A DNA stretch of 64,000 bases, taken from contig JAPEIS010000001.1 of the NCBI GenBank assembly GCA_029531795.1, positions 1 to 64,000 on the forward strand, read 5' to 3'. Of the stretch, positions 36,487-48,678 are shown one piece after another. Within the stretch, counting starts at the first letter, position 1; the number at the start of each line of letters is the position of its first letter. The DNA is from Sclerotinia nivalis. Its lineage: Eukaryota > Ascomycota > Leotiomycetes > Helotiales > Sclerotiniaceae. The notes under the pieces are model-generated. The model was not told the origin of the DNA, searched no databases, and saw only the letters and a program-made list of their open reading frames with translations. The position numbers were made by a program, and so were the translations under genes.

Positions 36487-38031
36487 TATAATAAACCACA
36501 ACTCATTGCTTCTTTCAGAGTTGATTACAGTACAATCAAAAAACAATTGAAAACAGAATATGAACAAAATACTATTGCAAAACGAATCCTCAAGAATACA
36601 AACAACTTAGAAAAGGGATTCAGTATCAATAAAGAGTTTATATACTTCTACAATAAATTATATATACCTTCCAGATTAATTGAAGGATATATTCGAGAAC
36701 AATACAAACTTTCAATTTATAAGTATCAAAGAGTAATTAGAACCTTTATTAAAATCAGAAAAGAAGTTTACTTTCCAAAAATGAGAATTACAATTGAGAA
36801 AATAATTAGGAACTGCGATACCTACATACGAAACAAAACCACTAGACATACTCCATATAATCAGCTCAAGACCCCTGAATTACCTACTCAACTATAGAAA
36901 TCCATTGTATAGGATTTCATAATGAAACTATCTATATCCAAAAAACCAATCATACTAAAAAAATACGATTCCATTCTAATAATAACAAACAGATTAACGA
37001 AATTCGCTTATATAATACCATTCTGTAAAAAATGGATAGCAGATAATCTGATTTATATATTCCTACAAAACATAATCAGTATTCATAGTATACCAAAAGA
37101 AATAATTTCAGATAGGAATAAACTTTTTATATCAAAATTCTAGACCACTCTTATAGCATTGCTTAAAATCAAACACAAACTATTTACTACATTTCACCTT
37201 CAAACAGATAATCAAACAGAACATCTAAATCAAACAATGAAAGCTTATCTACATTGCTATATCAACTATAAACAAAACGATTGGATTGAACTACTACCCT
37301 TAGCTCAATTCGTATATAATATATCGAAAACAGAAACAACAAAAATAACACCAACATACACTAATTATAGATATACTCCATTAACCTACCATTCATCACT
37401 CCCATAAACAACGAATACCAACAAAACTATAAAAGATATATCGGAAATCAAAGAACTACACAAACAACTCTCATTGAATCTACAATTCATAACCTTAAGA
37501 ACAACCACATATTACAACAAATTACAGAATATAAAACCTACTTTTAAAAAAAAAGATAAAGTTTATTTGATTCAAAGAAACATTCAAACACAACAATCAA
37601 ACGATAAACTAGATTACAAAAAACTAGGACTATTCGAAATCGAAGAAATAATAAGACCTATCAATTTCAAATTGAAACTACCAAATACCATAAATATCCA
37701 CCCAATGTTCCATATATCCTTACTCGAACTAGCACCACCAGAAACACCAAACACACCAGAAACCATAATCGAACTCATCAATCCGAACGCCAAATACAAT
37801 ATCGAAACAATACTAGATTACAAATACATCAGAAACACAATAAAGTATTTAATCAAATAGCTTGATTACCCACATTTAGAAAACACTTAGAAACCCAAAA
37901 AGAATCTTAATTACCCTAAAAAGCTACAAACGTTCCACCAACGATATCCAGATCTACCCAAAAAGGATCAAAGGGATTCAAAAAAAACAAAGAATCGAAA
38001 CCCTCCAAAAGATCGAACAAAGCATTACTAA
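36487..38031 (+). pseudogene. Gypsy-1 integrase with C-terminal chromodomain
   Basis: A zinc-binding region (36680-36840; IREQYKLSIYKYQRVIRTF...NCDTYIRNKTTRH, with several His/Cys changed). The catalytic core follows: DFIMKLSISK, DSILIITNRLTKFAY, EIISDRNKLFISKF and LQTDNQTEHLNQTM. The Asp-Asp-Glu positions can be traced. The tail has YYNKLQNIKPTFKKKDKVYL and HPMFHISLLE (GPY/F-type module). A chromodomain is then split by stops: ILDYKYIRNTIKYLIK-stop-LDYPHLENT-stop-KP, where both stops replace Trp of the family consensus. Chromodomains direct insertion to heterochromatin. The sense frame ends at 38029-38031 and overlaps the antisense ORF. Confidence 0.9.
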
Positions 38032-38380
38032 AATCGGAAGCATTTCCATCTACTCTTTCCTTCTCCGTTTGCTCTTTTGTCAATCGTTCTTTCTCTTCCA
38101 AAGCATCTAATTCATTCAAATATTTAAGGCCACAATCGACCATCCGTTTTCTACAATCACATAGGAATTTCTTTTGTTTACACAAACACAAAATTTTAAC
38201 AAACGCTTCTTCCTCTTCACAATCTAATTTCTCTTCTTGTTTATTCAGAGAAACCCAATCCGAAACACAAAGCACTTCCCGATCCCAATCTTCTTCCAAA
38301 GGAAATTCGACATCACAAGGAATTCTAACCAGAACACACTCAGAACAACAAGAACATTAAGAATTATTAACATCTTTCAT
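37916..38380 (-). CDS. antisense Cys-rich ORF inside Gypsy-1, function unknown
   Basis: On the strand opposite to gag-pol, between the integrase and the 3' LTR. It is open from 38357 down to a stop at 37916. An in-frame ATG lies at 38380, but a TAA intervenes at 38357-38359; the nearest start inside the open part is TTG at 38299. The predicted product has clustered cysteines (CSCCSEC, then CLCKQKKFLCDCRKRMVDC), three Trp residues and an acidic/coiled-coil-like stretch (LDALEEKERLTKEQTEKE). Cys and Trp codons are among the first lost to RIP, so keeping them here while the sense genes are shredded suggests real coding. It overlaps the 3' end of the integrase frame tail-to-tail by about 115 bp. 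No function is proposed. Confidence 0.55.
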
Positions 38381-38676
38381 ACAACAAAGTTTTTCATTAT
38401 AACAATAAAAACAAAAAGACATTTCAATTCCACAATTATTGATAAATTGAACCAGAAAAATCTATTCGAAACGTTTTCGAACAAAAGATAGGGATTTCTT
38501 AATTTTAAAGAAAAACATAATGAAAAAAAAGAGTTTTACACTTTTCTTCAGAATATAACCCCGCCTTATAAACTTAAGACAAACTTTAACCTAAATGAAA
38601 GATAATATTACAATCACAGATCTTACAATAACCGATCGTATAAATATACATTATGATTTGATCAGATTAATATAAG

Positions 38677-39099
38677 ATTAAGGTAATCGTAAGAACAAAC
38701 GAGCACAGACTATATTAATATCAGATCATATAATGAAGCATAGAGCATTGAAGTTTCGAAAACTCCCAACGCTCCTAAAGCATTGGAATTTCGAAGGCTC
38801 CCAACGCTCCTGGAGCATTAGAGTTTCGAAGGCTCCCAACGCTCCCAGAGCATTGAAGCTTCGAGGGCTCCTAGGGCTCCCAAGTACAAAGGTCTATATA
38901 AACAGAATGAATTCCTTTATTTGTAAAACTTCATACTCAAGAACAATCATTAGTTTAAATATTATAGTTACCATACAATACAATCGTTATATCTTTCATT
39001 CTTACCAAACCCCTATTTGATCTTTAGTAGAAATCACCACAGCCTTTCTATAAGTCCCTTGATCACTTCTTAGTGATAAAGGATTGTAGCGGCGTAACA
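38677..39099 (+). repeat. Gypsy-1 3' LTR
   Basis: 423 bp, matching the 5' LTR throughout and ending GGCGTAACA. The palindrome array lies at 38739-38880. It ends directly against copy 3 of the unknown element, whose distal ~500 bp are missing at this junction. Confidence 0.92.
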
Positions 39100-42000
39100 T
39101 ATAGAACGTAATCGGATGAGAATAAAAAGGAAGCTCGATTTTCTCGGGGTTGGTATATATAATTGAGAATTATATCATTCGTTCTTGAAGACTTTGATTA
39201 CAATTGATCTTCGTGGATATAATAAAAGTAGAATCCAATAGATACAAAAGGATTCAATATATCAATCGGATTAGATGAAAGAACTCATTCAACTATTTAT
39301 CTGTCCTTTGATATCTCAGATATTGTTCAATCAATTCAAAAGTCTTCTATAAAATGATTCGATATGGTTTATTGCTTCAATTATAGTATTTCTTGTTATC
39401 TTCTTACAAAAACAAGAAGTCGAGTAGATCAGTTACCTTTTCAAACTGTATTTTGTTTCTCGTTACGAAATGAGATAGTCCAATAATCCCATTGATAGCA
39501 AACATTCGTTTTATATGTTTGTAGCAAAATCGAATATCTCTCTTTTGTTTGATTGTATTGGATGTTAATTCAGGAGAGCGTTTGTGGGATTTGAATATAG
39601 CCTTCCAAATATCTATATCGAATTACTCGAGGTTCAAGGTGTGAAGATATTCTAGTTATTTGTTCAATAAAGAAACGCTATATTGTATATTATATTGATC
39701 ATATCAAGATTCAGTTTAATTAAAACGAATATAGATGTTTCGAAGATCTTTAATTATATATTATTTTCTTTTATACTTTTCATATATTAGTATATTCTTA
39801 ATAAGGATATTCTCCCTATACAATAATACGAGCCGCTATATTGCCCAATTAAACTTCAACAAGAATCAATCTAGATCATACTGTTCTATTATATTCTGTA
39901 TATCTAAATCTTTTTTTATAATCTATTTCTAACCATTTATCTATTCCCAATAATCTTTGTACAACAAAACTTCTGTTGAATCAAGTTGCTGTTATAACAA
40001 AATCGGAAAGCCCTGAGTACCATTATTATAACAATAATTTCTGATAGTGAGTATATTAAGGCTATATATACAAGAATGTATTCAAAAAGGAAGCAATATT
40101 TATTGATTTAAACAAAAAAGAAATCAAGTAGCTTTCGGGTAAAAACAATATAATAAGGGAGGATAGGCTGGACAATATCGGCCTTATTATCGTATAGATC
40201 CTATTATTGTTATTGTTGATAAACCTTTTCTATTATAGTTAAAGAAATATAATGCTCTTTTCGAATCCTATACAACTTTCTATAATTATCTATAAGATTT
40301 ACGTAAACCCGTTTCTTACTGTGAAGGTAATCAAATTCGCAAACAACCTTGGAGAAGATAATTCCATTGCCTTTTTATTATAATGACCGGATATATTTAG
40401 GGTTTAGGGTTAGATTTTTTATCGAATCATTATCAAAGATATACATTTTCGATGAATCAAAAGACATCTTGATCAATATATAAAATTAAGAATAGATCAA
40501 TCTATTTCTACTTTCTTGTTTATATGGAACAGTAAACATAATTTAGCTTACTGTATCCCATATCGTCATTTAAGGATATACTATACATTTAGAGTTCCCT
40601 TTTGTATAATTCCCATCCATATCAAAAACCATCCAATTCTTAATATACACTTCGAAATAGTATTTCTTCTACAAGAACACTTCTACTTCATAATCTTCCA
40701 GAATATAATCATACAACAAAGTATTATCTTCAAACATCATCTATTTTGCAAAATCAACAAACATACAATCCTGATTATAAAATTGTGGATCAATCATCTC
40801 AAACCACTTTGCTTACCAACCATCATATACTTGAATCAAACTAGCATCCATAAATTCCAGTTTGGTATTCTTTGAATAGATAAACAAGATTGCTTCTCAG
40901 AATCGATCAAAGCCCGGATTTTCATCAATAATCTGAAGAATAAAACTCCAAAGTGTATCAAGGTATTGAAATTGTATAATATATTTAATAAACTATTCTT
41001 TTGTTGATTCTTTCCAATTAAAACCTTCTATTGAAATCGTGATCGAATCCAAATTTGAAATTTTGGCAAATGCAAAATAATGTTATATAATATTAAAGGA
41101 TCCGATTATCTTATTTACTGTTAGACCAACAATAGCATCATAGAAGAATTGATTGTCTTACTTATTCAAATAAACAATATACTTATAATCATTCTTTAGA
41201 TGAAGAATTGGAAAAAAGATGAAAATCGATAATAAATTCATTTCAATCATAATGCCAAAACAATAGTAAGAAACCTTATAAAATAAAATGTATTTGTATA
41301 TCAATATACCACAATCATTATACACTGGAATTTGTAATCTAAAATAAATATCGATTATAAAATTGAAAATAGAATAAGCTTTAGACAACCAATTGATATC
41401 TCGTTTTGCAAATACCAAACTGGTAAGGAAGCAACAAGTGTTATCAATATCAAACATTACCTTGGAATAGCGATTCTTCTTACTGATTATGTGATATTGT
41501 AATAAGCACAAATTCTTAAGCAAATTCTTATTCCGCATCCCGGCATCTTTAGAAACAGTTAATATACTCGTATCTTCAAATACCGCCTGATAATCAAGGT
41601 TATTATAATCTCCTGCCTTTATCAATTTAGGGTTATTCAAGATATCAAATAAAAATACCCCCTTAATATAATCCCCCCTAAAAAGAATAATAATTTGCTA
41701 CAAAAATAAATATTCAGAATGCACATCTGATCATTAATAATATTCATAATGAAATTAATCAACTTTATAGTATTACTTATAAATACAACCTTGGAAATTC
41801 CGAAGTTGTTTAACAAGTTTGAAAGTAATTCGCTCAATAAAGACTAAAAATGCTATCGTATTTGGAAAGGCTCTTGATACTAGAGAATCTATTATTATTG
41901 GAATAAAAGTTGGGTTGGATATAAAGATAATAGAATCTAATATTATCCGAATTATTGGTTGAATAAACGAAGATAGTACAAAACTTTCAATTCGATAAAA

Positions 42001-43404
42001 AGATGAAGAAGAAATATCGTTAGAAGGCTTTTTTATAATTAAAAGGGAAGATATATTATTTATAAATGATCTTATTGCTAAAAACTTCATTTATAACAAA
42101 AGGTTATTCTTTTGAATTAGGAATAATATACTTCGTCTATCGGTACTTCTTTTGTTATTGATTCTATTCGATGATAATAAAGAGAATGATTTATATTGAG
42201 TTGATGTTTGTGATAGTATTATATTTATTAGGGATCTTTGAATATTCATTGATCTATTAAATGAATTTGATATAGCAATGCTATTATTGTCCCATATTAT
42301 TATTGATTCATCTACAGAAACAATATATGAAAAACAAAAATATTAGGACTCCTCATTGCAAACTTCCTCCTCTTGATTAGTAATATATAAATCTTTCATT
42401 GTTTGTATTCCTGATATCGCTATTTCAACTCCTTTTTCAATATATGATTCTGATATCCCACCAATTCTTGCCTCCTCAGCTACACTAATCATATAGACCG
42501 ATCACAATTCTATCAAAATTTCTGCAATCTCTATATCGTATTCGTTTCTTTCAAGATTAGCCTCTTATTCGTTGATTCGAATCTGCATAATCTGTTCTAT
42601 CATTTCAATATTGTTATCAAACAAAAACGGTGAAATCAATAATAAAGAAATTGATAATAGATTTATTGAAATATCAATTTGTATATCAACATCTGAAAAT
42701 ATTCGAATATCAAAACTTGTTCGAAATCTATTAGAAAATATATTGATCGGAACATTTGAATGAGAAGATTCGTAAGCAATAAAATCGGATGGGCTGATTT
42801 GCTATTAAAACTAACATAATCTAGAACATCGTTTATTTGCTTTTTTAGATACTTCAGCTTCTTCTTTTGTGAATTTCTTTAATCTACCATTACAGCTTTT
42901 GATAATTGTATTTGAAGATATTGTTAAATTTGTTATAAAGGAAATAAGAAACCTTTAAGTTATTCATTTTAAAAGATAAAGAAAAAAACCTTGATTCGGT
43001 TAACACCATTTTGAATTGTTAACTACAATTTTATATCTTTTTACCTCAACTTAATATTCCTATTATCTTTTAAAAATCTATATATTTATAAATCTTAATT
43101 GTAAGAACTCATAATTATTAAAAAATAAGACTTTTTATTAATGATTAATCAAATTAATTGTTGTGAATTATAAATAAGAAAAAAACCTCGATTCGGAAAG
43201 TAATAAACTATTAACAATACTAAACTTCTCGTTAAATCGGGAAGCGCAATATTACAACATTTACCTTTGATCAATCATATCTTCTATCACAACGCCTATA
43301 CTGTAATATAAATGATTGTACTATATTTCTAGTATTATTTAGAAGGGAATACATATTTAAACTCACCAAATCTTATCCTAACCCTAACCCCATATTTACT
43401 CTTC
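39100..43404 (-). mobile_element. unknown 5.2-kb repeat element, copy 3, truncated
   Basis: Aligns by eye with copy 2 from about 24790 to 29134; the part matching 23957-24790 is absent, replaced by the Gypsy-1 3' LTR. It is more diverged than copies 1 and 2, especially at the 5' end of its gene. The outer right edge ends in CCTAACCCTAACCCC then ATATTTACTCTTC, whereas copies 1 and 2 have CCTGACCCGGA there. It adjoins a fragment of Gypsy-2 without a gap. Confidence 0.75.
39105..42890 (-). pseudogene. unknown gene, copy 3, truncated and broken
   Basis: The same gene as at 24284-28633. Best-preserved stretches: 42090-41773 (FVLSSFIQPIIRIILDS...), 41640-41158 (NPKLIKAGDYNNLDYQ...DINWLSKAYSIFNF). 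The N-terminal part (42890-42480) is alignable but divergent (SDFIAYESSHSN against IDFIVYKPSLHSD) and its start codon is unclear. The C-terminal ~170 codons are missing at the LTR junction. Numerous stops. It keeps Trp at INWLSKAY, as copy 1 does. Confidence 0.65.
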
Positions 43405-43735
43405 ATAACCCTTATCCTTGTCTACCAACGGTATTGAAAATTAATTTAGGATCTCTAAAATATCCCTTACAATTACTAACAGATATTGTATACTTTAAAG
43501 AAGGAATAAGTAATCGAACTTTCGATAATAATAATTCAACTTGATGAACTTCTAAAGAAAGAGTAAAAACTTATGATTATAAAGATACTATTAATATCTA
43601 AAGAATAGTTTTTTTGCCTCGATTACGAATATGAAGTACAAAAAGATTTTTGTTCTATTTGCGAATTTCTTCTTATAATTGAAAAGAAGAACAAATATCT
43701 TCAGATTCTGATAAAACAATAGAATGAAGTCTTTT

Positions 43736-45300
43736 TCATTGCAAAATAACTATATAGAAGGTAATCTTGTTCTCAAGATCTTCTTTATCATCGGTATCAT
43801 CTGAATTAATTTCTTCAACAAAGCCTTGTTCATGTATTTGTATGAATTTAATTAAACTATTGAAGGATTCTTGATCTGAATAATCTAAAGAATTATCGAA
43901 TTCGTTGTTTGGAATAATATTATAAAAGATAATATCTGAATTATAAATATTATTCAATTGAAAGGGAATATCTTTAACAACTTTTGGTTTCCTATAGCAA
44001 TTGATACAAACTCGATCTGTTTTTCTCGAACTAATTATATCGATTTGATTGATATTAGATTTTTCTATAGATCAATTTCCTACAACGATATAAGAAAGAT
44101 TACTAATAATAGTACTCTTAAATAAAATCATAGTATAAAGAATTGCTTGTTGTTATATTGGTAAAGAATTTTCAATACATTCAGATTTAAAATATTTATA
44201 TTCTCCACAACCAAAGTAGAAAGGTTTCTTACTTGGATCGTATTCTTCTGTACCATTCACAATAGAATGTTTTGAAGTTTTTGAATCCAGTAAATTGATT
44301 TGTCGGGTTTGATTGGAGATTTGCTGAAGATCATTATTTTGTTCTTGTTGATTATTATTATTATTATTGCAATTATTATTTCCATCTCTATTTTGATTTC
44401 GAGAGTTATTGAAATTATAGTTTCCTTTCGAACTATCCTTTTTGAAAGTAAGTTTCGATTTTAATTGTTGGAAAAGAACTTCGAGCTTTTATTCTTTGGT
44501 AAAACTTTTAGATTTGGTATTGGATATGCTATTTGTGAGTTCTTTGACGATCTCATCGTTTATGAGTGAGTCTTGAAGCTCTATATTTCTTTTAATGCTC
44601 TGAATCGTATAATAACTTTCGGTAAAAGATCGATAGATAGTATTATTGGAAATAGAATGATTGCGAAGAATTGAATCGATTAAACCTTTAACAAAATTAA
44701 GAATTAGCTTTTCTTGAACAGTTGTATTAATAACATTAAGGTTTTTTTCAGAAACAGGAATATCCTTGAATCCCATATCGTATTGAATATCCTTTGCTCG
44801 TGAATAGTATTTCTCAAGGATTTCGTTTTTAGTTTAAGCAAACGAATTCATTGAATCCATTATATTCTAAATTGTATTTTCGTTATCGTGAGAAGGATAA
44901 CAATTTAGAAAGGCCTTAATAAAAACAAATTCGTTTTCCTAAATAACTATTTCGGTATTTTCAAAGATAATCTTGAAATCGGTATGGTTATTGATCTAGA
45001 TTTAAGCTTTTCCTTTAAATTTCAATTGAACTATAATGAAAAAAACAAATGATTTGTAAATTGGATTTCTAGTAACTCATTTAACAATTGTTTTGATCGT
45101 ATTTAGCCATACAGAACTTGGTATATTACAATGATCGAATTCAAATACTGAATCGATATTGATCTTATTCCAAAGCTCTTCAGCTTTAGCATTATCGAAT
45201 ATCGACATATTTGTAATTTGAAGGTTCGAATTGGAAAGATTGAAAGAAGAAAGTGAAAGTATAATAAAAAACGAATTGAATTCTTTTAGATGATTCAATA
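43736..45300 (-). pseudogene. Gypsy-2 gag (fragment copy)
   Basis: Minus-strand Ty3-type gag. N-terminal blocks IMDSMNSF and MGFKDIPVSEKNL, then an Asn-rich stretch (NNCNNNNNNQQEQNN, about 44360), then a mutated zinc knuckle FGCGEYKYFKSEC (about 44200; His to Tyr). The C-terminal acidic segment (43957-43736; EEINSDDTDDKEDLE) leads toward the missing protease. Several stops and frame breaks. The better-delimited paralogue is at 61115-62560. Confidence 0.8.
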
Positions 45301-45926
45301 AAAGATATGTTTCGAGTTCTAGGAATCTTATTCGTAAGGATTCTAAAGGATTGTAAATCGAAAAGAGAAGTTCTTCAATAAGAAATATATAATATACTCG
45401 TTCTTGTAAATCAAAATCAAAAAGATATCGATAAAAACGAATAACAACTTGTCAATATCTAGAATAGATTTCGAAACCGATCTCTAGATTGAATCTTTTA
45501 CTTTTCAACTATAAAAAGTATGAATATTTTGAAAGTTCGAAATCAAAAGGAAATTCGATATCAAAAGATTAAAAGTTTTAATAGAAAGACAATGCTAAAC
45601 TTATTTCTAAAAATGCAATTACTATACTAGATTAAGATCTCTGAAAAAGGATGTTTTGATATAACAAAGGATCGATACTTTAAGCAAATCAAAAGTCGGG
45701 GATTCTACATACAAATTGATAGTTCCACAAACAGCGAGTCTATACTACGATAACTCTGTTTTGCTTTCTTGAAGTAATCGAATTATTAAAACTTATAATA
45801 CCAATCAATAACCCTAAAAAGAAGATTCAAAAGATAGTTTTTCGAAAAAAGAATAAAGTATAAGTCTGCAAACGGAGAAATATTGACGATAAATTAGATA
45901 TTTATAGATCTCTATATAGATCACCA

Positions 45927-46059
45927 GTAAACACAACGGAAACAGATACAAAATGATAAATTGAAGTTGCGCATTTTTTATTAAACTAGTTTAAGTTGGA
46001 GTGATTATATAGACCCTTTTGGAATCACGTTACCTGCCTCCTTTTTGGTACGGTATCTA
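45927..46059 (-). repeat. Gypsy-2 LTR (133 bp), fragment copy
   Basis: From GTAAACACAACGG to CGGTATCTA on the + strand. It has the same length as the LTRs at 54841-54973 and 63303-63435, and all three diverge from each other immediately outside these limits. Just inside, CACCA on the + strand reads TGGTGATCTA on the minus strand next to the LTR, a plausible tRNA primer-binding site. Confidence 0.9.
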
Positions 46060-47777
46060 TAAGCTATGAAATTACAAAATGAAATAATTTTATTTGGATT
46101 TTTTTGTTATTATTGGTGGGTAATGTTTGTAAGTCGTTTCGTAATTTGTATATTATATTCAAACAGTATATCGAATATGTTTGTATTCAAAAATAAATTT
46201 GGTGTAATTGTATATGATGGTATTTGTAATATTTGGTTTTCCAAGGCAAATTTATATTTTGCTTTATTTATATAATTGCTATTTAGATGGAATGGATTTG
46301 GGTATTATAATATGTAGAGAAGATAACATTTCAAGGGATATAGTTTGAGAAGATAAGATACGAGATAGAGAAATTCAAGATCAATGAGAACAAAAATGAA
46401 GAGAGTAATACTGATTACTTTATTTTGTGATTTTCTTTTATATAGTAAATTATCTATATCCTTCAGATTTTCAAACTGGTTGAGTCGATTCGTTCGATTT
46501 AGATTGTAGAATACCCCGATTTTTTATTCTTATATATATAATAGAAGCTATTTAATGAATAGTGTATATAGACAAATCCATATGACGAATTTTAAGCCTG
46601 CGAATATGTCACGGGTAATCACATGTTATCTAAATCATATATAATGATCTATAATCAATATATCATTGTATGATCATTATACTCTTTTCTATATCATTTA
46701 TATCGTACAATCATTGTATGTTTTCTTATATCATTTGCAGTCAAGATATTCTAATTCTTTGATTATCCTTATAATTAATCAAGCTGATCCTGATATAAGA
46801 TTATTAGAAATCATATCTGATTGATATATCTCGTTAATTAAATAACGAGGATCTAGTTTATATATACAATTCTCGATTGATAAAATCGAGGATAAATAAT
46901 TTAATAAGTTCTTATTTAATTAGATATTTAACTTTATCATTTCAATATAACCATTTTCTCTTTGATCCCTTCAATGTGCTTTGTAATTATATTATTTTGT
47001 GATAGTTATAAACCTGATAGTTCTTAATTTGTTCAAACTTCTATTCGATGATTATTCAACTTATAAGGGATCACTTTTCTTTATTTCAATTTTATCTTTT
47101 TTATAAGTTTAATTATTCGAATCTTTTCAGTTATTCTTTTTTCAATATAGCGAAAGATCAAAATGATTCTCTTATTCTTACTATTTGTACTTAATAATCA
47201 AAATGGTATCTTTATTTGAAAAACAAATACTTGGTTCAAGGAATTTGGGAATAAATCAATCCAGATACTGATCTATTCGTTTTTACTTCAAATATTATTA
47301 TTTTAAGTTTAGATCTAGTGGATAAATCAATTTGTATTTAAATTGACTAATTAATAATCAAACCTTTTATTCTTTTTTTCGTTATCGATTTTCAAATAAA
47401 ATACAATTGAGTTAATCAAACTCGATATCAAAAGGAATTCTCGAAATACTTTGTAGCAATTTAAACAAAAGAGGATTCAAATGGAAATACTAAAATAAAT
47501 GATTTCGATGGTTATATATCAGAATCTGTTCTATTTAGATTTATTGTTTTATTCTTAATTACTTTTTAAGATATATTTATAGAATTTAATATTCTTCAAA
47601 TAGAGTATCGATATCGATAACAAAAATATATACAGAATTACAAAGTTTTCCAAGATATTTATAAATGCATTGAGTTATTTATCGATTAAATATATCTTAT
47701 AAAGTTATTTATTTTCAATAAAAATATAACGATTCTTTCTTTTAAGATAATCATCTTTTTATTTAAATAAAAGATTG
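46060..47777. other. AT-rich non-coding DNA, possible decayed LTR
   Basis: No convincing gene. From 46607 the sequence TGTCACGGGTAATCACATG, followed by inverted repeats (CTCGTTA...TAACGAG at about 46832 and CTCGATT...AATCGAG at about 46872) and TATA-like words, resembles the start of an LTR related to the islands at 47778 and 53815. I could not locate its end. Confidence 0.4.
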
Positions 47778-48014
47778 TATCACGGAGGCAGCAGACAGGA
47801 TAACAGAAATCACTTTTATTGATAAGACGTAGCTCGAAGAGCTACGTTTCTACAGAAGGAACGTTTCCTTTAAATACATTTGTGTGTGCTAGGGCTCCGA
47901 GCCCTAGCGCTCTTACAGGGTACGATCACCGAGCGTGCCCCGCTCGGTGCTGGATCGGACAGGTGGAGCCTACTAAAGGGGCCGGTCCAGTGGCCCGGCC
48001 CTGACCCCGTGACA
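47778..48014. mobile_element. GC-rich hairpin island, probable solo LTR (237 bp)
   Basis: A sharply bounded GC-rich insert in AT-rich DNA, flanked by GATTG at 47773-47777 and 48015-48019. The ends are TATCACGG and CCGTGACA, which fit an LTR beginning TGTCACGG with TG mutated to TA. It contains at least four strong hairpins: ACGTAGCTC-GAA-GAGCTACGT, GCTAGGGCTC-C-GAGCCCTAGC, ACCGAGCG-TGCCC-CGCTCGGT, and GGGGCCGG...CCGGCCC. A 61-codon open frame inside is not credible. The alternative reading is a MITE with a longer AGATTGTAT duplication. Confidence 0.7.
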
Positions 48015-48678
48015 GATTGTATTAATAATAACTTTTGTTAAACTAATATTTCTTTATGAATATCGGTTTGTTCTAGTATAAGTATCGTTTAATAGAACCA
48101 ATCTTATCAAATAGTATAGAAATTGAATAATCGTTTTCATTAAAGCTTAGGTATATAAAATCATAGAAATATAAGATGAAATTGTTATCAATACTTTTCT
48201 ATAGACAATTAATATTAGAATATTTTTAATTTGGGCAAATATTATGATAATGTAGATCGGGATGAATAATTAATTCGGAGTATCAAATTTTTCATTTAAA
48301 CAATTTGAAGATATCTTTAAAGAATTAGTTTTCTAGAATTCGATTGTTTTTAAAACTAAAAAATATATATATTCTATTTTTAATTCTTTTCAAAACGATA
48401 AAAAGTTTAAAAAGAATAAAAAGAGATCCAATTCTAAAAACAATCAGAATATTAGTAGAACTTAGAATTGTTTTTACAAAACGGAAGCCGAATGAAAGAA
48501 TGATTTTGGGTATCAATATTCTGCAAACAATTGTTAAATTATAAAGCTAGTGTTTATTAATAAAATAAATCTGATATCTACATAGTCTTATACCGATTCC
48601 GATCTTAAAATAATTAAGGATTGAACAAATTCATAATTTTAGAAATATATATATTCTGAATAGATTAAAAAAAGATGA
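48015..48678 (+). other. AT-rich DNA with possible copia gag remnant
   Basis: Mostly unrecognisable. Near 48470-48540 one frame reads Cys-x2-Lys...Asp-Phe-Gly-Tyr, which could be a ruined CCHC knuckle of a copia gag just upstream of the protease-like region. Weak. Confidence 0.35.

Larger units (their letters stand above)
32425..39099 (+). mobile_element. Ty3 chromovirus, full-length, RIP-degraded (Gypsy-1)
   Basis: Two 423-bp LTRs (32425-32847 and 38677-39099) flank gag, protease, RT, RNase H, integrase and a chromodomain on the + strand, the standard Ty3 order. Every sense gene is broken by stops, many clearly TGG to TGA/TAG. The LTRs differ mostly by transitions. The 5-bp flanks do not match (AATAT on the left, TATAG on the right), and the 3' LTR abuts truncated copy 3 of the unknown element. 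A clean single insertion is therefore not shown. An antisense ORF occupies the space before the 3' LTR. Confidence 0.92.
43405..46059 (-). mobile_element. Gypsy-2 fragment: 5' LTR and gag region
   Basis: Matches 60785-63435 closely, in the same orientation. It contains the 5' LTR, leader and gag, then stops at 43405 exactly where copy 3 of the unknown element ends. The pol genes are missing. Either the unknown element inserted here and later rearrangement removed the far side, or this is a recombination breakpoint. Confidence 0.85.

Noticed and set aside
46066..46275. 69-codon hydrophobic plus-strand frame after the Gypsy-2 LTR
   Set aside because: Only AT-rich composition supports it; no homologue in the other copies and no neighbouring gene structure.
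47819..48004. 61-codon frame in the GC-rich island
   Set aside because: GC-rich sequence made of hairpins is poor in stop codons; no protein-like character or extension beyond the island.
47772..48022. MITE with 8-9-bp AGATTGTA(T) duplication
   Set aside because: Possible, but a solo LTR with TG...CA-type ends and a 5-bp GATTG duplication explains both this island and the one at 53815 in the same way.
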